From Campylobacter sp. CCUG 57310 (lineage in GTDB: Bacteria; Campylobacterota; Campylobacteria; Campylobacterales; Campylobacteraceae): a stretch of 64,000 nucleotides of DNA. The notes beneath the pieces are model-generated. The model saw only the letters and a list, made by a program, of their open reading frames with translations, ran no database searches and was not told the DNA's origin. The DNA is taken from contig NZ_CP053845.1 of assembly GCF_013201975.1 (NCBI RefSeq), positions 930,001 to 994,000 of the forward strand, given 5' to 3'. A program made the translations under genes and the position numbers. The first letter of the stretch is position 1, and every line of letters starts with the position of its first letter. Shown piece by piece: positions 7,840 through 17,372 of the stretch.

Positions 7840-8601
7840 ATGGAATTTGATCTCTTAGCTTATTTTATATTTTTTGGCGCTGCGTTTTTAGGCGGATTTA
7901 TCGACTCTATTGCTGGCGGAGGCGGACTTATAACTCTTCCTGCGATCATGGCTATGGGAGTGCCGCCTCATCTTGCGCTTGGGACGAACAAGCTTCAAGG
8001 ATCTTTTGGAAGCTTTACGGCGACTTTAAATTTTACTCGCAAAGGCATGATTAACTATAAAGAGGCGTTTTTAGGCATTATCTTTACTTTTATCGGCGCA
8101 TGCCTCGGCGCTACTTTAATCTTATTTTTAAATCCAAATTTCTTAAAAATCGTAATTCCGTTTTTATTAATCGCTATTTTTATTTATACTCTCATCACTC
8201 CAAAGATTGGCGATAGTGATAAAAAAGCGAGGATGAATTATAAAATTTTCTATATATTTTTTGGGCTTTTGATTGGTTTTTATGACGGTTTCTTCGGACC
8301 CGGAGCCGGTTCGTTTTGGACTTTTGCTATGGTGGCTTTGATAGGACTTAGTATGAAAAAAGCTGTTGCACACACAAAGCTTTTAAATTTCGTTAGCAAT
8401 ATCGTATCTTTAGGTGTTTTTATCATCGGCGGACAAGTTCTTTGGAAGGTTGGAATATTAATGGGAGTAGGGCAAATTTTAGGCTCTTTCATAGGCTCAA
8501 ATTTAGTCATTAAAAAAGAGGTTAAATTTATAAGAGCGATGTTTTTATTTGTGGTTGGAGCTACTATCTTAAAACTTCTTTATGATTATTTCGCTTCTTA
8601 A
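7840..8601 (+). CDS. TauE/SafE family membrane permease
   Basis: Integral inner-membrane protein of 253 residues with about eight hydrophobic segments. The signature GAAFLGGFIDSIAGGGGLI near the N-terminus and a related GFYDGFFGPGAGSFWTFA in the second half are the two inverted repeats of the TauE/SafE (DUF81) family, which exports sulfite, sulfoacetate or related organic anions. I use the ATG at 7840; an in-frame TTG 11 codons upstream also exists but neither has a strong ribosome binding site. It stands alone between sodC and atpB, so the substrate cannot be inferred from neighbours. Confidence 0.85.
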   Translation: MEFDLLAYFIFFGAAFLGGFIDSIAGGGGLITLPAIMAMGVPPHLALGTNKLQGSFGSFTATLNFTRKGMINYKEAFLGIIFTFIGACLGATLILFLNPNFLKIVIPFLLIAIFIYTLITPKIGDSDKKARMNYKIFYIFFGLLIGFYDGFFGPGAGSFWTFAMVALIGLSMKKAVAHTKLLNFVSNIVSLGVFIIGGQVLWKVGILMGVGQILGSFIGSNLVIKKEVKFIRAMFLFVVGATILKLLYDYFAS

Positions 8602-8703
8602 GTTCAAAAATCAAAATAAGTGCCAAAATAGGGCAAAGTTAAAAAACTTTTAACAATAAATTTGCTAAAATCTCAGCAAAATTTATAAATTTAAGGTTAA
8701 TGC

Positions 8704-9384
8704 ATGAAAGATTTGTTTCTCTTTTCAGGTCTTATTTCACATTCACACTCCTTTACTTATGCGGCGCATTTCTTGCTTGTTACGCTTATCATTTTGGTTG
8801 TCGCCAAGCTTGCCACTAGAAATATGCAGCTTGTTCCAAGAGGCACTCAAAATGTCGTTGAGGCGTATTTGGAGGGCGTTACAGCTATGGGTAAAGACGT
8901 GCTAGGAAGCGAGCAGCTAGCTAGAAAATACCTTCCGCTTGTTGCAACTATAGGTTTTGTAGTATTTTTTTCAAACGCTATCGGTATCATTCCGGGCTTT
9001 GAGTCGCCTACATCAAGCCTAAATTTGACACTGACACTTGCTCTTGTCGTGTTTGTTTATTATAACTTTGAAGGCATTAGAAAAAACGGAGTTATTAAGT
9101 ATTTTGCGCATTTTATGGGACCTAGCAAGGTTTTAGCACCACTTATGTTTTTGGTTGAAGTTGTTTCACACCTTTCACGTATAGTTTCTTTATCTTTCCG
9201 TCTTTTTGGAAATATCAAGGGTGATGATTTGTTTCTTATGGTTATGCTTGCGCTTGCGCCTGTTATCGCACCGTTTCCTGCGTATGCTCTACTAACGCTT
9301 ATGGCCGTGCTTCAGACATTTATCTTTATGATGCTTACTTATGTGTATCTTGCGGGTGCTATTTTAATAAGCGACGAACATTAA
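8704..9384 (+). CDS. atpB: F1F0 ATP synthase subunit a
   Basis: Membrane subunit that, with the c-ring, forms the proton path of ATP synthase. The 226 residues hold five to six membrane helices. The essential arginine is R166 in [15 protein letters not shown], and the partner C-terminal helix region [18 protein letters not shown] is present. It is encoded apart from the other atp genes, as is usual in epsilonproteobacteria. A strong hairpin terminator follows, so it is its own transcription unit. ATG preceded by a weak TTAAGGTTA site. Confidence 0.95.
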   Translation: MKDLFLFSGLISHSHSFTYAAHFLLVTLIILVVAKLATRNMQLVPRGTQNVVEAYLEGVTAMGKDVLGSEQLARKYLPLVATIGFVVFFSNAIGIIPGFESPTSSLNLTLTLALVVFVYYNFEGIRKNGVIKYFAHFMGPSKVLAPLMFLVEVVSHLSRIVSLSFRLFGNIKGDDLFLMVMLALAPVIAPFPAYALLTLMAVLQTFIFMMLTYVYLAGAILISDEH

Positions 9385-9390
9385 AATTTA

Positions 9391-9422
9391 ATTTTACCGA
9401 CTCAAATTACGGTCGGTAAAAT
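9391..9422 (+). terminator. Terminator after atpB
   Basis: ATTTTACCGAC and GTCGGTAAAAT form a perfect 11-bp stem around a 10-nt loop, starting 6 nt after the atpB stop and followed by TTAAAATTT. Confidence 0.72.
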
Positions 9423-9561
9423 TTAAAATTTCTCACTATTTTTATCCTCAAATTTCAAATAAAATCGCTGTTTTTAGATAAGTTAAAAGAAATAATTGCT
9501 AAAATAACGCTTAAAATTTGCGCTATAAATTCACGGCGTATTCTTAACAAAAAGGTTAATT

Positions 9562-10980
9562 ATGTTTGAAGTCGTAATCGGTCTTGAGGTTCATACTCAG
9601 CTTAATACAAAAACGAAAATTTTCTGCTCCTGCTCGACAAGTTTTGGCGATGAAGCAAATACTCATGTCTGTCCCGTTTGTCTAGCGCTTCCAGGAGCCT
9701 TGCCTGTGCTAAATAAAGAAGCCGTTAGAAAGGCTATAAGCTTTGGCACTGCGGTAAATGCAACTATAAATAAAAAATCGGTTTTTAATAGAAAAAATTA
9801 CTTTTATCCGGATCTTCCAAAGGCTTATCAAATTTCTCAGTTTGAAGTGCCTATAGTAGAAAATGGCGAGCTTTTTATCGATGTAAATGGCGAGAAAAAG
9901 CGCATAGGTATCACCAGAGCCCATCTTGAAGAAGATGCCGGCAAAAACATCCACGAAGGAAGCGTTAGCTTTGTTGATCTTAATAGAGCGGGAACTCCTT
10001 TACTTGAGATAGTTAGTGAACCTGATTTAAGAAGTAGCGATGAGGCGGTAGCTTACCTTAAAAAGCTTCATTCTATTTTGAGATTTTTAAACATAAGCGA
10101 TGCAAACATGCAAGAAGGAAGCTTTCGTTGCGATGCAAACGTAAGCATTAGACCCAAGGGCGATACGAAACTTTACACAAGAGTTGAGATTAAAAACTTA
10201 AATTCCTTTAAATTTATTCAAAAAGCTATTGATTACGAAGTGCAGCGCCAAAGCATAGCGTGGGAAGATGGCAAATACGATGAGGAAGTTTATCAAGAAA
10301 CAAGACTTTTTGATACGGTAAATTTGGTTACAAAATCAATGCGCGGTAAAGAAGATAGCGCGGAGTATAGATACTTCCCCGATCCTGATTTATTGCCCGT
10401 AGAAATTCCTGAAGATATGTATAATGAGGCGATTAAAATCCCTGAGCTTGCAGAGCAAAAAGTGGCTAGATATATAAAAGATTACGATATCAAAGAAGAC
10501 GATGCTAAAAATTTAGTAAGTTCTGCCGAGATGGCAAAGTATTTTGAGGACTTGGTGGGCGCTAACATATCTCCAAAACTCTGCTCGACATGGCTGCTTG
10601 TAGAGCTTTTAGGAAGGCTTAAAAACGGCGTTACCATAGAGAACTCTCCTGTAAATAGCGCCAAAATGGCAACTCTTTTAGCCAGAATAGAGGACGGCAC
10701 TATAAGCGGGAAGGCTGCTAAGGAGATTCTTGATTTTCTTATGGAAAACGATATAAGCGTAGATGATGCGATAGAGAAATTGGGGCTTAAGCAAGTTAGT
10801 GATGATGGAGCTATACTTGCGATTATAGATGAAATTTTAAATGCAAACACCGATAAGGTTGCCGAGTATAAAAGCGGCAAAGACAAGCTATTTGGATTTT
10901 TTGTCGGTCAGGTTATGAAAGAAGGCAAAGGCGCCTTTAATCCGTCTAAAGTCAATGAACTGCTAAAAACAAAGCTTTGA
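9562..10980 (+). CDS. gatB: Asp/Glu-tRNA(Asn/Gln) amidotransferase subunit B
   Basis: GatB activates the mischarged Glu-tRNA(Gln) or Asp-tRNA(Asn) carboxylate within GatCAB; it is required where GlnRS or AsnRS is missing. The 472 residues start [20 protein letters not shown] and contain [36 protein letters not shown] and the cradle motif [13 protein letters not shown]. The C-terminal helical and YqeY-like domains (from about residue 300) are complete. The gene is followed after 1 nt by gpsA, so they are co-transcribed. The tRNA-Gln gene elsewhere in the window is one of its substrates after charging. Confidence 0.97.
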   Translation: MFEVVIGLEVHTQLNTKTKIFCSCSTSFGDEANTHVCPVCLALPGALPVLNKEAVRKAISFGTAVNATINKKSVFNRKNYFYPDLPKAYQISQFEVPIVENGELFIDVNGEKKRIGITRAHLEEDAGKNIHEGSVSFVDLNRAGTPLLEIVSEPDLRSSDEAVAYLKKLHSILRFLNISDANMQEGSFRCDANVSIRPKGDTKLYTRVEIKNLNSFKFIQKAIDYEVQRQSIAWEDGKYDEEVYQETRLFDTVNLVTKSMRGKEDSAEYRYFPDPDLLPVEIPEDMYNEAIKIPELAEQKVARYIKDYDIKEDDAKNLVSSAEMAKYFEDLVGANISPKLCSTWLLVELLGRLKNGVTIENSPVNSAKMATLLARIEDGTISGKAAKEILDFLMENDISVDDAIEKLGLKQVSDDGAILAIIDEILNANTDKVAEYKSGKDKLFGFFVGQVMKEGKGAFNPSKVNELLKTKL

Positions 10981-10981
10981 T

Positions 10982-11878
10982 ATGAAAATAGCTGTTTTTG
11001 GAGCGGGCAAATGGGGAAGCGCTCTTTTTCATGCGCTTTCTCAGAAAAACGAATGCGTAATAAGCTCTAAAACACCTCGTCAAATTCCAAATTTCGTATC
11101 TACCGATGAGGCCTTAAGGGCTGAAATTTTAGTTATGACTATTCCTTCTCAGGTCACGGGCGAGTGGCTTAAGAAAAATTTTAAAAATTACAATCAAAAA
11201 ATTTTAGTAGCCTCAAAAGGAATAGAAACAAGCAGTTTAAAATTTTTAAACGAAATTTACGAGCAGTACGTCGATAGTTCAAATTTGGCTTTCTTATCAG
11301 GACCCACCTTTTCAAAAGAGGTAGAAAAGAAACTTCCTTGCGCCCTTGTCGTAAATTCTATAAATTTGTCGCTAGCCCAAGAAATTTCAAATCTTTTTCC
11401 AAGTTATATCAAGGCATATACATCAGACGATGTTATAGGGGCTGAAATTTGTGGAGCGTATAAAAACGTGATTGCCATAGCCGGTGGAATTTGCGATGGT
11501 CTTGGACTGGGAAATAACGCTAGAGCAAGTCTTATCTCAAGAGGGCTTGTCGAGATGGCGAGGTTTGGCAAGTATTTTGGCGCAAGAGACGAGACTTTTT
11601 TAGGTTTAAGCGGGGCGGGCGATCTTTTTCTTACAGCTTCAAGCGTCTTGTCGCGTAATTACCGAGTAGGACTTGGGCTTGCTAAAAACGAAAGCTTGAA
11701 TAAAATTTTAAACGATCTAGGCGAAGTTGCCGAGGGTATAGATACCTCTTATGCCATAGAAAAGATTGCTAAAAAAGAGGGGATTTATACTCCTATCGTA
11801 AACGAAGTAGTCGCCATGCTTGGCGGGAAAGAGGTTCAAAAGAGCCTTATTGATCTTCTTAGCAGGAAGAAAATTTGA
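10982..11878 (+). CDS. gpsA: Glycerol-3-phosphate dehydrogenase (NAD(P)+)
   Basis: Reduces dihydroxyacetone phosphate to sn-glycerol-3-phosphate for phospholipid synthesis, in the cytoplasm. The 298 residues carry the N-terminal nucleotide-binding motif AVFGAGKWGSALFHAL, the SGPTFSKEV loop, the catalytic lysine region ICGAYKNVIAIAGGICDGL and the LGLSGAGDLFLTA motif. Slightly shorter than the E. coli enzyme (about 339) but typical for epsilonproteobacteria. Its TGA overlaps the TTG start of the next gene, giving a translationally coupled gatB-gpsA-nagZ group. Confidence 0.96.
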   Translation: MKIAVFGAGKWGSALFHALSQKNECVISSKTPRQIPNFVSTDEALRAEILVMTIPSQVTGEWLKKNFKNYNQKILVASKGIETSSLKFLNEIYEQYVDSSNLAFLSGPTFSKEVEKKLPCALVVNSINLSLAQEISNLFPSYIKAYTSDDVIGAEICGAYKNVIAIAGGICDGLGLGNNARASLISRGLVEMARFGKYFGARDETFLGLSGAGDLFLTASSVLSRNYRVGLGLAKNESLNKILNDLGEVAEGIDTSYAIEKIAKKEGIYTPIVNEVVAMLGGKEVQKSLIDLLSRKKI

Positions 11879-12939
11879 GAATTTTATCGAGGCTGTTTTT
11901 TTGCATTGCTATCATCACCTGCAGTTTGCTTTTTGCAAACGAAAAACCGCCGCTTCGCAAAATGATAGCCCAGATGATAATGGTGGGCTTTAACGGCGCA
12001 AATCAAAACGAAGCTAAATCCGCAATATCTGATGCTAAGTATCAAAGATTTGGCGGAGTTATGCTGCTTGGCAAAAATGTCAAAGATAAAGAGAGTCTAA
12101 AGTCTTTAACTGTAGCCTTTAAGAATGCTCAAAAAAATATATTTATAGCCATAGACGAAGAGGGCGGAATCGTAACAAGATTTAAGGATAAGGTGGGATT
12201 TGAAACCTTTATCTCTGCAAGCGAAGTGGCTAGAAAGCTTGATCTGGAAAGTGCAAAAGAGCTTTATGGTCGTATGGCTACTCAACTAAAAGAGGTCGGC
12301 GTAAATTTAAATTTCGCCCCGGTTGTCGATGTATTAGACACGGTATCTCCTATCATAGCTTCCAAGGATAGAGCCTTTAGTAGGGATATAGACGAAGTTT
12401 CTTTATATGCGAGTGAATTTTTAGACGCTTTTAGCGAAGTTGGGGTGCTAACTACGCTTAAGCATTTTCCGGGACACGGTTCTGCGCAAACGGACTCGCA
12501 TAATGCAAAAACCGTGATAGAAAACTTTAACTATAATGAACTTAAACCTTATTATGATGCGATCAAAAAGAATCAAGCAAGGCTTATAATGGTTTCTCAT
12601 GTCTATTTAAATCAAGAGGATAATCAAAATCCTTCATCTCTTTCTGAAAAAATTATCCAAAATTTGCTAAGGGAAAAGCTGAAATTTGATGGAGCCGTCA
12701 TAAGTGATGATATGCTTATGGGAGGCTTAAAGGACTTTAGCCTTACTCAAAAAGTTGTAAATTTCATAAATGCGGGCGGAGATATTTTACTCTTTAGCGA
12801 CTTTATGATAGGGGAGCAAAAAACCGCCGAATACGTAACGCAGATAATAGTTGATGCGGTAAATCAAAAGAAAATTCCAAAAGAGCGCATAGAGCTATCT
12901 TACGAGCGAATCATGAAGCTTAAGAGCGAACTTCAATAA
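11875..12939 (+). CDS. nagZ: Glycoside hydrolase family 3, NagZ-like beta-N-acetylhexosaminidase, with signal peptide
   Basis: Family 3 glycosidase that removes N-acetylglucosamine from muropeptides. The NagZ signature KHFPGHGSAQTDSH holds the catalytic His/Asp dyad (H in DSH), and the nucleophile aspartate lies in GAVISDDMLMGG. The upstream DEEGGIVTRF strand is also typical. Unlike cytoplasmic E. coli NagZ, this protein starts with a hydrophobic signal sequence (LSRLFFCIAIITCSLLFA), so it should act in the periplasm on peptidoglycan or glycan fragments. The TTG start overlaps the gpsA stop codon; no other start would retain the signal sequence. Confidence 0.88.
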   Translation: MRILSRLFFCIAIITCSLLFANEKPPLRKMIAQMIMVGFNGANQNEAKSAISDAKYQRFGGVMLLGKNVKDKESLKSLTVAFKNAQKNIFIAIDEEGGIVTRFKDKVGFETFISASEVARKLDLESAKELYGRMATQLKEVGVNLNFAPVVDVLDTVSPIIASKDRAFSRDIDEVSLYASEFLDAFSEVGVLTTLKHFPGHGSAQTDSHNAKTVIENFNYNELKPYYDAIKKNQARLIMVSHVYLNQEDNQNPSSLSEKIIQNLLREKLKFDGAVISDDMLMGGLKDFSLTQKVVNFINAGGDILLFSDFMIGEQKTAEYVTQIIVDAVNQKKIPKERIELSYERIMKLKSELQ

Positions 12940-13050
12940 ATTTTATTCCTTGTCATCCACCTAATTTAACAATATTTTTAGACTTTTAAAATTAAATTTG
13001 AGTTATAATCTAAAATTAATATTTAAAATCTGAAATTTAAGGAGTTAAAT

Positions 13051-14364
13051 ATGGATAAAATTCAAGCTAAAGTCGAAAATTTAAAAGATGAAATGATAGC
13101 GCACAGACGCTTTTATCACTCACATCCTGAGACGGGTTGGTTTACATTTTTTACTACCGCCAGTATAGCCAAGAAGCTAAAAGACTATGGATATGGTCTA
13201 AAAATGGGGCGCGAGATAGTAAAGCCAGATGCCAGACAAGGGCTTGGCACTCCTGAGGCCGCGCAAAGGGCTATAGAAAGAGCCAAAAGCTTGCTAAGCA
13301 AAGAGGAGCAGGAATTCTTGCCTCTTATGGAGGACGGGCTTACAGGCGTAGTTGCGGATATCGATACGGGTAGGGCAGGCAAGATGACGGCGTTTAGATT
13401 TGATATCGACGGCGTGGATGTTACCGAGAGCAAAGATGAGAGCCATAGACCTGTAAAAGAGGGCTTTAGAGCCGATATAGACGGTATTACGCACTCCTGC
13501 GGACATGATGGACACATCACGATAGGACTTGCACTCGCAAAGATCATAGCTGAAAATTTAGATGATTTTAACGGCAAATTCAGATTTATATTCCAAACAG
13601 CAGAAGAGGGCACACGCGGTGCAGTAGGCATGGAGCCTATGGGCGTGGTTGATGATGTGGATTATCTGCTTGGTGGACACATCGGGTTTCAAGCTAAAGT
13701 AAATGCAGGCATAATTTGCGGCACCAACAAACTTTTGGCGACATCTAAGTTTGACGTTATCTTCACGGGTCGCTCAGCCCACGCCGCAGGAGCTCCGCAA
13801 GAAGGAGCTAATGCATTACTTGCAGCTGCCGAGGCTGCTATAAATATGCATGCTATCACGCGTCACGCCGATGGAGTAACTCGTATAAACGTGGGAGTTT
13901 TAAAGGCGGGAGAGGGCAGAAACGTGATCGCGCCAAACGGATTTATCGCCTGCGAAACTCGCGGAGAGACTACAGAGCTTAATGAATTTATGTTTAACAA
14001 ATGTATGGATATTATTAAGGGCGTAAGCATGATTCACGGCGTGGATTACGAGGTAAAGCTTACGGGCGGTACCAGCGGCGGAGATAGTAGCCCTGAGATA
14101 ACCGAGCTTTATGAAAAAGCAGCAATTCAGTCGCCTTATATAAATAACGATCTGATAGTGAAAGAATTTACCTTTAGCGCATGCGAGGATTTCGCGCATT
14201 TTATGCAAAAAGTGCAAAAAAACGGCGGCAAGAGCGGATATCTGATGATAGGCACAAAGCTTGCCGCAGGACATCACAATAGCTGTTTTGACTTTGACGA
14301 AAATGCCTTACTCGCCGGAGTTGATGTGTTTTTACGCTCAACTTATATGCTTAACGGCAAGTAA
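13051..14364 (+). CDS. M20 family amidohydrolase, AbgA-like (p-aminobenzoyl-glutamate hydrolase subunit A-like)
   Basis: Zinc peptidase of the M20/ACY1 family, 437 residues. Metal-binding motifs are FRFDIDGVDV, HSCGHDGHITIGLALA, QTAEEGTRGAVGM and AAGHHNSCFDFDENAL. An insertion between the first strand and the metal site (PDARQGLGTPEAAQRAIERA) and SHRPVKEGF closely resemble E. coli AbgA, which with AbgB cleaves p-aminobenzoyl-glutamate, a folate breakdown product. There is no abgB or abgT beside it, so it may be a homomeric amidase with another N-acyl amino acid substrate. Preceded by a strong AAGGAG site, followed by a terminator: a single-gene unit. Confidence 0.85.
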   Translation: MDKIQAKVENLKDEMIAHRRFYHSHPETGWFTFFTTASIAKKLKDYGYGLKMGREIVKPDARQGLGTPEAAQRAIERAKSLLSKEEQEFLPLMEDGLTGVVADIDTGRAGKMTAFRFDIDGVDVTESKDESHRPVKEGFRADIDGITHSCGHDGHITIGLALAKIIAENLDDFNGKFRFIFQTAEEGTRGAVGMEPMGVVDDVDYLLGGHIGFQAKVNAGIICGTNKLLATSKFDVIFTGRSAHAAGAPQEGANALLAAAEAAINMHAITRHADGVTRINVGVLKAGEGRNVIAPNGFIACETRGETTELNEFMFNKCMDIIKGVSMIHGVDYEVKLTGGTSGGDSSPEITELYEKAAIQSPYINNDLIVKEFTFSACEDFAHFMQKVQKNGGKSGYLMIGTKLAAGHHNSCFDFDENALLAGVDVFLRSTYMLNGK

Positions 14365-14369
14365 AATAT

Positions 14370-14402
14370 ATTTGCAAGCCTGATGATTTTGGGCTTGCAA
14401 AT
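14370..14402 (+). terminator. Terminator after the AbgA-like gene
   Basis: ATTTGCAAGCC and GGCTTGCAAAT pair over 11 bp with an 11-nt loop, 5 nt after the stop codon, followed by TTATGATGG (no long U-run). Confidence 0.62.
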
Positions 14403-14583
14403 TTTATGATGGTTAAATTTGCAAATGCGCTTTTGGTAAATCAAATTTGTAAATTTAATAAAATAAATTTACTACGATAAAATTTCAAATATCTCTTATT
14501 GTCTAATATTTGGATAAATTTACACAAAATTTGCTTAATGAGTAAAATTTACAAGCTTAAGCGTTAAATTTGCTTGATTTGTA

Positions 14584-14610
14584 AGTAGCGTGAATGAAAT
14601 TCACGCTACT
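14584..14610 (-). terminator. Hairpin at the pyrC stop codon
   Basis: AGTAGCGTGAA and TTCACGCTACT form a perfect 11-bp stem with a 5-nt loop. On the minus strand it begins in the last pyrC codons and includes the TGA. No U-run follows, so it may terminate weakly or protect the 3' end of pyrBC mRNA. Confidence 0.5.
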
Positions 14611-15881
14611 ACATTAGGAAAGTCAAATACCAATTTGCCGCTTTTTATCGTTTTGATAGCTGCGCCTTTTAATTTCTTATCAATTAACGGAGAGTTTTGG
14701 GATTTGGATTTGTTTAAATTTTTATCATAGACGTATTCAAAGTCGGGATCTACGATAACGATGTCCGCTAGCATTCCTTTTGCTAACTTGCCTTTGTTGT
14801 TTAGTTTAAGAAGTTTTGCCGGGTTAAAAGATGTCAGCTCAACCATTTTTTTATAGTCGATAAGCCCCTCTCTAACAAGATCTAAAGTCATTGGAATCAG
14901 CGTCTGAAGTCCCAAAATTCCAAACGGAGCTTTATCAAATTCTAAAAATTTTTCATCCGTATGATGCGGGGCGTGGTCGGTTACTATGACATCCACTAGC
15001 CCGTTTGCGATAGCCTCTCTTACGGCTTTTACGTCGCTTGATGTGCGCAAGGGCGGCGACATTTTAAAATTTGTATCATAATTCATCAGCTCGTCTTCTG
15101 TATATGTAAAGTGATGCGGCGTAACCTCGCAAGTTACATTTATACCCTCATCTCTAGCTTGCTTGATGAGCTTTAGCGACCACTCCGAGCTAACGTGAGC
15201 TATGTGGATGTGTCCGCCTGTTAGCTTTGCAAGAAGCAAGTCGCGAGACACCATGATCTCCTCTTGCTCTCTTGGCATGCCTTTTATGCCTAAAATCGCC
15301 GAAACTCGCCCTTCGTTCATATGTCCGCCGCGACACAAAGAGCAGTCTTGCGAGTGGTTTATGACAAATGAACCAAAATGCTTTGAGTATTCAAGTGCGT
15401 ATCTCATCACGTCGCTGCTTGCTACGGGCAAGCCGTCATCGCTAAATGCAACTGCCCCGGCTTCTACCATATCGCCCATCTCTACGACTTTGTTTCCGCC
15501 CATACTCTTTGTGATAGCGCCTATCGGAAGTAGGTCGATTAGTCCTCTTGCTTTTGCTTTAGCGATCATATCGCGAGTTATTACGGCATTGTCATTTACG
15601 GGGTTTGTATTTGCCATCGGCAAGCAGGTTGTTACGCCTCCTGCAACCGCCGTTTCGCTACCTGAGTTTATGTCGTCTTTGTATTCAAGCCCCGGATCTC
15701 TAAAATGCACGTGCATATCAATAAGCCCCGGCATCACAAGCTTTCCTGCGGCGTCTATGACTCTATCAGCCTTTGGTTCGTCTGTCGTTATATCAGCTAT
15801 GATTTCGCCGTCTATCAGGATATTTGCCTTAAAAATTTCATCGGAATTTACTATAGTTGCGTTTTTTATTAAAGTAGTCAT
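14601..15881 (-). CDS. pyrC: Dihydroorotase
   Basis: Closes carbamoyl aspartate to dihydroorotate, third step of pyrimidine synthesis. Type I (long) dihydroorotase of 426 residues. The zinc motif DMHVHFRDPG is at about residue 55, the conserved NTNPVNDN and INHSQD regions follow, and the metal-ligand aspartate is in VDVIVTDHAPHHTDE. It starts 8 nt after the pyrB stop, so pyrB-pyrC form one operon. The GGCAAGAT region before the ATG gives only a moderate ribosome site. Intact active site, so it is likely catalytic and not the inactive dihydroorotase-like subunit seen in some bacteria. Confidence 0.95.
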   Translation of the reverse strand: MTTLIKNATIVNSDEIFKANILIDGEIIADITTDEPKADRVIDAAGKLVMPGLIDMHVHFRDPGLEYKDDINSGSETAVAGGVTTCLPMANTNPVNDNAVITRDMIAKAKARGLIDLLPIGAITKSMGGNKVVEMGDMVEAGAVAFSDDGLPVASSDVMRYALEYSKHFGSFVINHSQDCSLCRGGHMNEGRVSAILGIKGMPREQEEIMVSRDLLLAKLTGGHIHIAHVSSEWSLKLIKQARDEGINVTCEVTPHHFTYTEDELMNYDTNFKMSPPLRTSSDVKAVREAIANGLVDVIVTDHAPHHTDEKFLEFDKAPFGILGLQTLIPMTLDLVREGLIDYKKMVELTSFNPAKLLKLNNKGKLAKGMLADIVIVDPDFEYVYDKNLNKSKSQNSPLIDKKLKGAAIKTIKSGKLVFDFPNVVA

Positions 15882-15889
15882 ATCTTGCC

Positions 15890-16813
15890 TTATTTGTTTG
15901 AGATTAAAGTATGAAGTATCGCCATTCTTACGGCAACTCCGTTTTCGACCTGATTTAATACGTGAGAGTATCTAGGATCATCCGCAACGTCTGAATTTAT
16001 CTCTACGCCTCTATTTATGGGTCCGGGGTGAAGTATCATGACTCCATCTTTGGCAAATTTCATCTTTGAGGCGGTGAGCCCGAAAAATTTAGAATACTCT
16101 CTTACCGACGGAAACGCCACTTCGTCATCTTGGCGTTCAAGCTGGATCCTAAGCATGATGATTGCATCGGTATCTTCAAGCGCTTCTTGCATGCTTTTGC
16201 AAATTTGACAGCCAAAAGCCTCCATTCCCGTTAGCATCATAGGCGGACCAAACAGCTTAACTTTGATACCGAGAGTTTGCATTGCGTAAATGTTTGAACG
16301 AGCCACGCGGCTATGAAATATATCGCCGATTATCGCTACGGTTAAATTTTCTAAATTTCCTCTGTGCTCAAGGATGGTAAATAGATCAAGTAGGGCTTGG
16401 CTTGGGTGTTCGTTTAACCCGTCGCCGGCATTTACTACGTGAGCGTCGGTGTTTGCGGCTACAAATTTCGCAGCGCCTGAGCTATAGTGTCTAACTACTA
16501 CGATATCGGTTTTCATCGCGACTATGTTGTTTATGGTATCAATCAGCGTTTCGCCTTTTTTGGTGCTGCTTTGAGAGGCGCTAAAGTTTATAGCATCGGC
16601 TCCAAGACGCTTTGCCGCTATTTCAAAGCTGGTTCTTGTGCGTGTGGAGTTTTCAAAAAACGCATTTACCGTTGTTTTTCCGTAGAGGGATTTTGCTTTT
16701 TTGATTTCGGAGTTGTTTAGTTCTTTAAATTCTTTGGCTAAATTTAAGAAGTGGTAAATCTCATCTTTGCTTAAATTTGAAGTTGTTACGAGGTCTTTTT
16801 TGGTGTAGCTCAT
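15890..16813 (-). CDS. pyrB: Aspartate carbamoyltransferase catalytic subunit
   Basis: Condenses carbamoyl phosphate and aspartate, the committed pyrimidine step. The 307 residues have the carbamoyl phosphate loop FFENSTRTRTSFEIAAKRLG, the HPSQALLDLFTI motif and the aspartate-binding HPGPINRGVEI. No pyrI regulatory gene is adjacent. It heads the pyrB-pyrC operon on the minus strand with a GGAACC-type site before the ATG. The 60-nt gap to the next upstream gene shows no obvious attenuator. Confidence 0.96.
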   Translation of the reverse strand: MSYTKKDLVTTSNLSKDEIYHFLNLAKEFKELNNSEIKKAKSLYGKTTVNAFFENSTRTRTSFEIAAKRLGADAINFSASQSSTKKGETLIDTINNIVAMKTDIVVVRHYSSGAAKFVAANTDAHVVNAGDGLNEHPSQALLDLFTILEHRGNLENLTVAIIGDIFHSRVARSNIYAMQTLGIKVKLFGPPMMLTGMEAFGCQICKSMQEALEDTDAIIMLRIQLERQDDEVAFPSVREYSKFFGLTASKMKFAKDGVMILHPGPINRGVEINSDVADDPRYSHVLNQVENGVAVRMAILHTLISNK

Positions 16814-16875
16814 ATGCGGTTCCTTTTTTGATTGTTAAATCAAAAAAGCAATACTACACCAAATTTACTTAATTT

Positions 16876-17334
16876 TTAATTTTGAAGCTTTGCAAACTCC
16901 GCACTTAGTCTATCTCTTATCTCATCGCTTACGAGTTCGCCGTCTTTGAAATTTGCCTCAACGAGCTCGTCAAGTCTGTTTAGCACTTCAAACAGCTCAC
17001 TCTCCCATTTGTCGGGATTTCGTGCGGTATTCATAGTTTCTATGAAAGTTAGTTTCTTGCTCATCTCGCTAAGACTCTCTAAAAAACTATCTTTTAGCTC
17101 GACGTCTTTTAGCATATCATCGTAAAGCGCCATATTTTTAAGCTCTCTTAGTTCGCTGTTTATGAGTTCGCAGAAGTCTTTGTATTTTTGCACTGAAATT
17201 TGCCTTAAATTTTCAGGAGAGTTGTTTGCAAGTGTGCCGTTTTGATCGATATTTTTAGTTATTTTTTGAATTTGCATATAGATTATTGCCGCAACCGCAA
17301 GTGAAACTACTATCGTCATGGTAAAAATATCCAT
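16876..17334 (-). CDS. Hypothetical protein with one N-terminal membrane anchor
   Basis: Protein of 152 residues. One hydrophobic segment (TMTIVVSLAVAAIIYMQIQ, residues 5-23) is followed by a soluble, acidic, helical domain with Leu/Glu-rich stretches such as ELINSELRELKNMALYDDML and LNRLDELVEANFKDGEL. I do not recognise a family. It lies 62 nt upstream of pyrB on the same strand and 38 nt after rarD, so it may share transcripts with either. It could be an inner-membrane-anchored protein facing the cytoplasm or periplasm; the sequence does not decide. Confidence 0.75.
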   Translation of the reverse strand: MDIFTMTIVVSLAVAAIIYMQIQKITKNIDQNGTLANNSPENLRQISVQKYKDFCELINSELRELKNMALYDDMLKDVELKDSFLESLSEMSKKLTFIETMNTARNPDKWESELFEVLNRLDELVEANFKDGELVSDEIRDRLSAEFAKLQN

Positions 17335-17372
17335 AAATTTCCTTTTTGCTTAAATTTCAAAGGCGATTATAC

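Noticed and set aside
10482-10886. Minus-strand ORF of 134 codons inside gatB
   Set aside because: Shadow of gatB on the opposite strand; Ser/Ile-rich text typical of antisense frames, no ribosome site.
15202-15975. Plus-strand ORF of 257 codons
   Set aside because: Antisense to pyrC and the pyrB end; those carry clear catalytic motifs.
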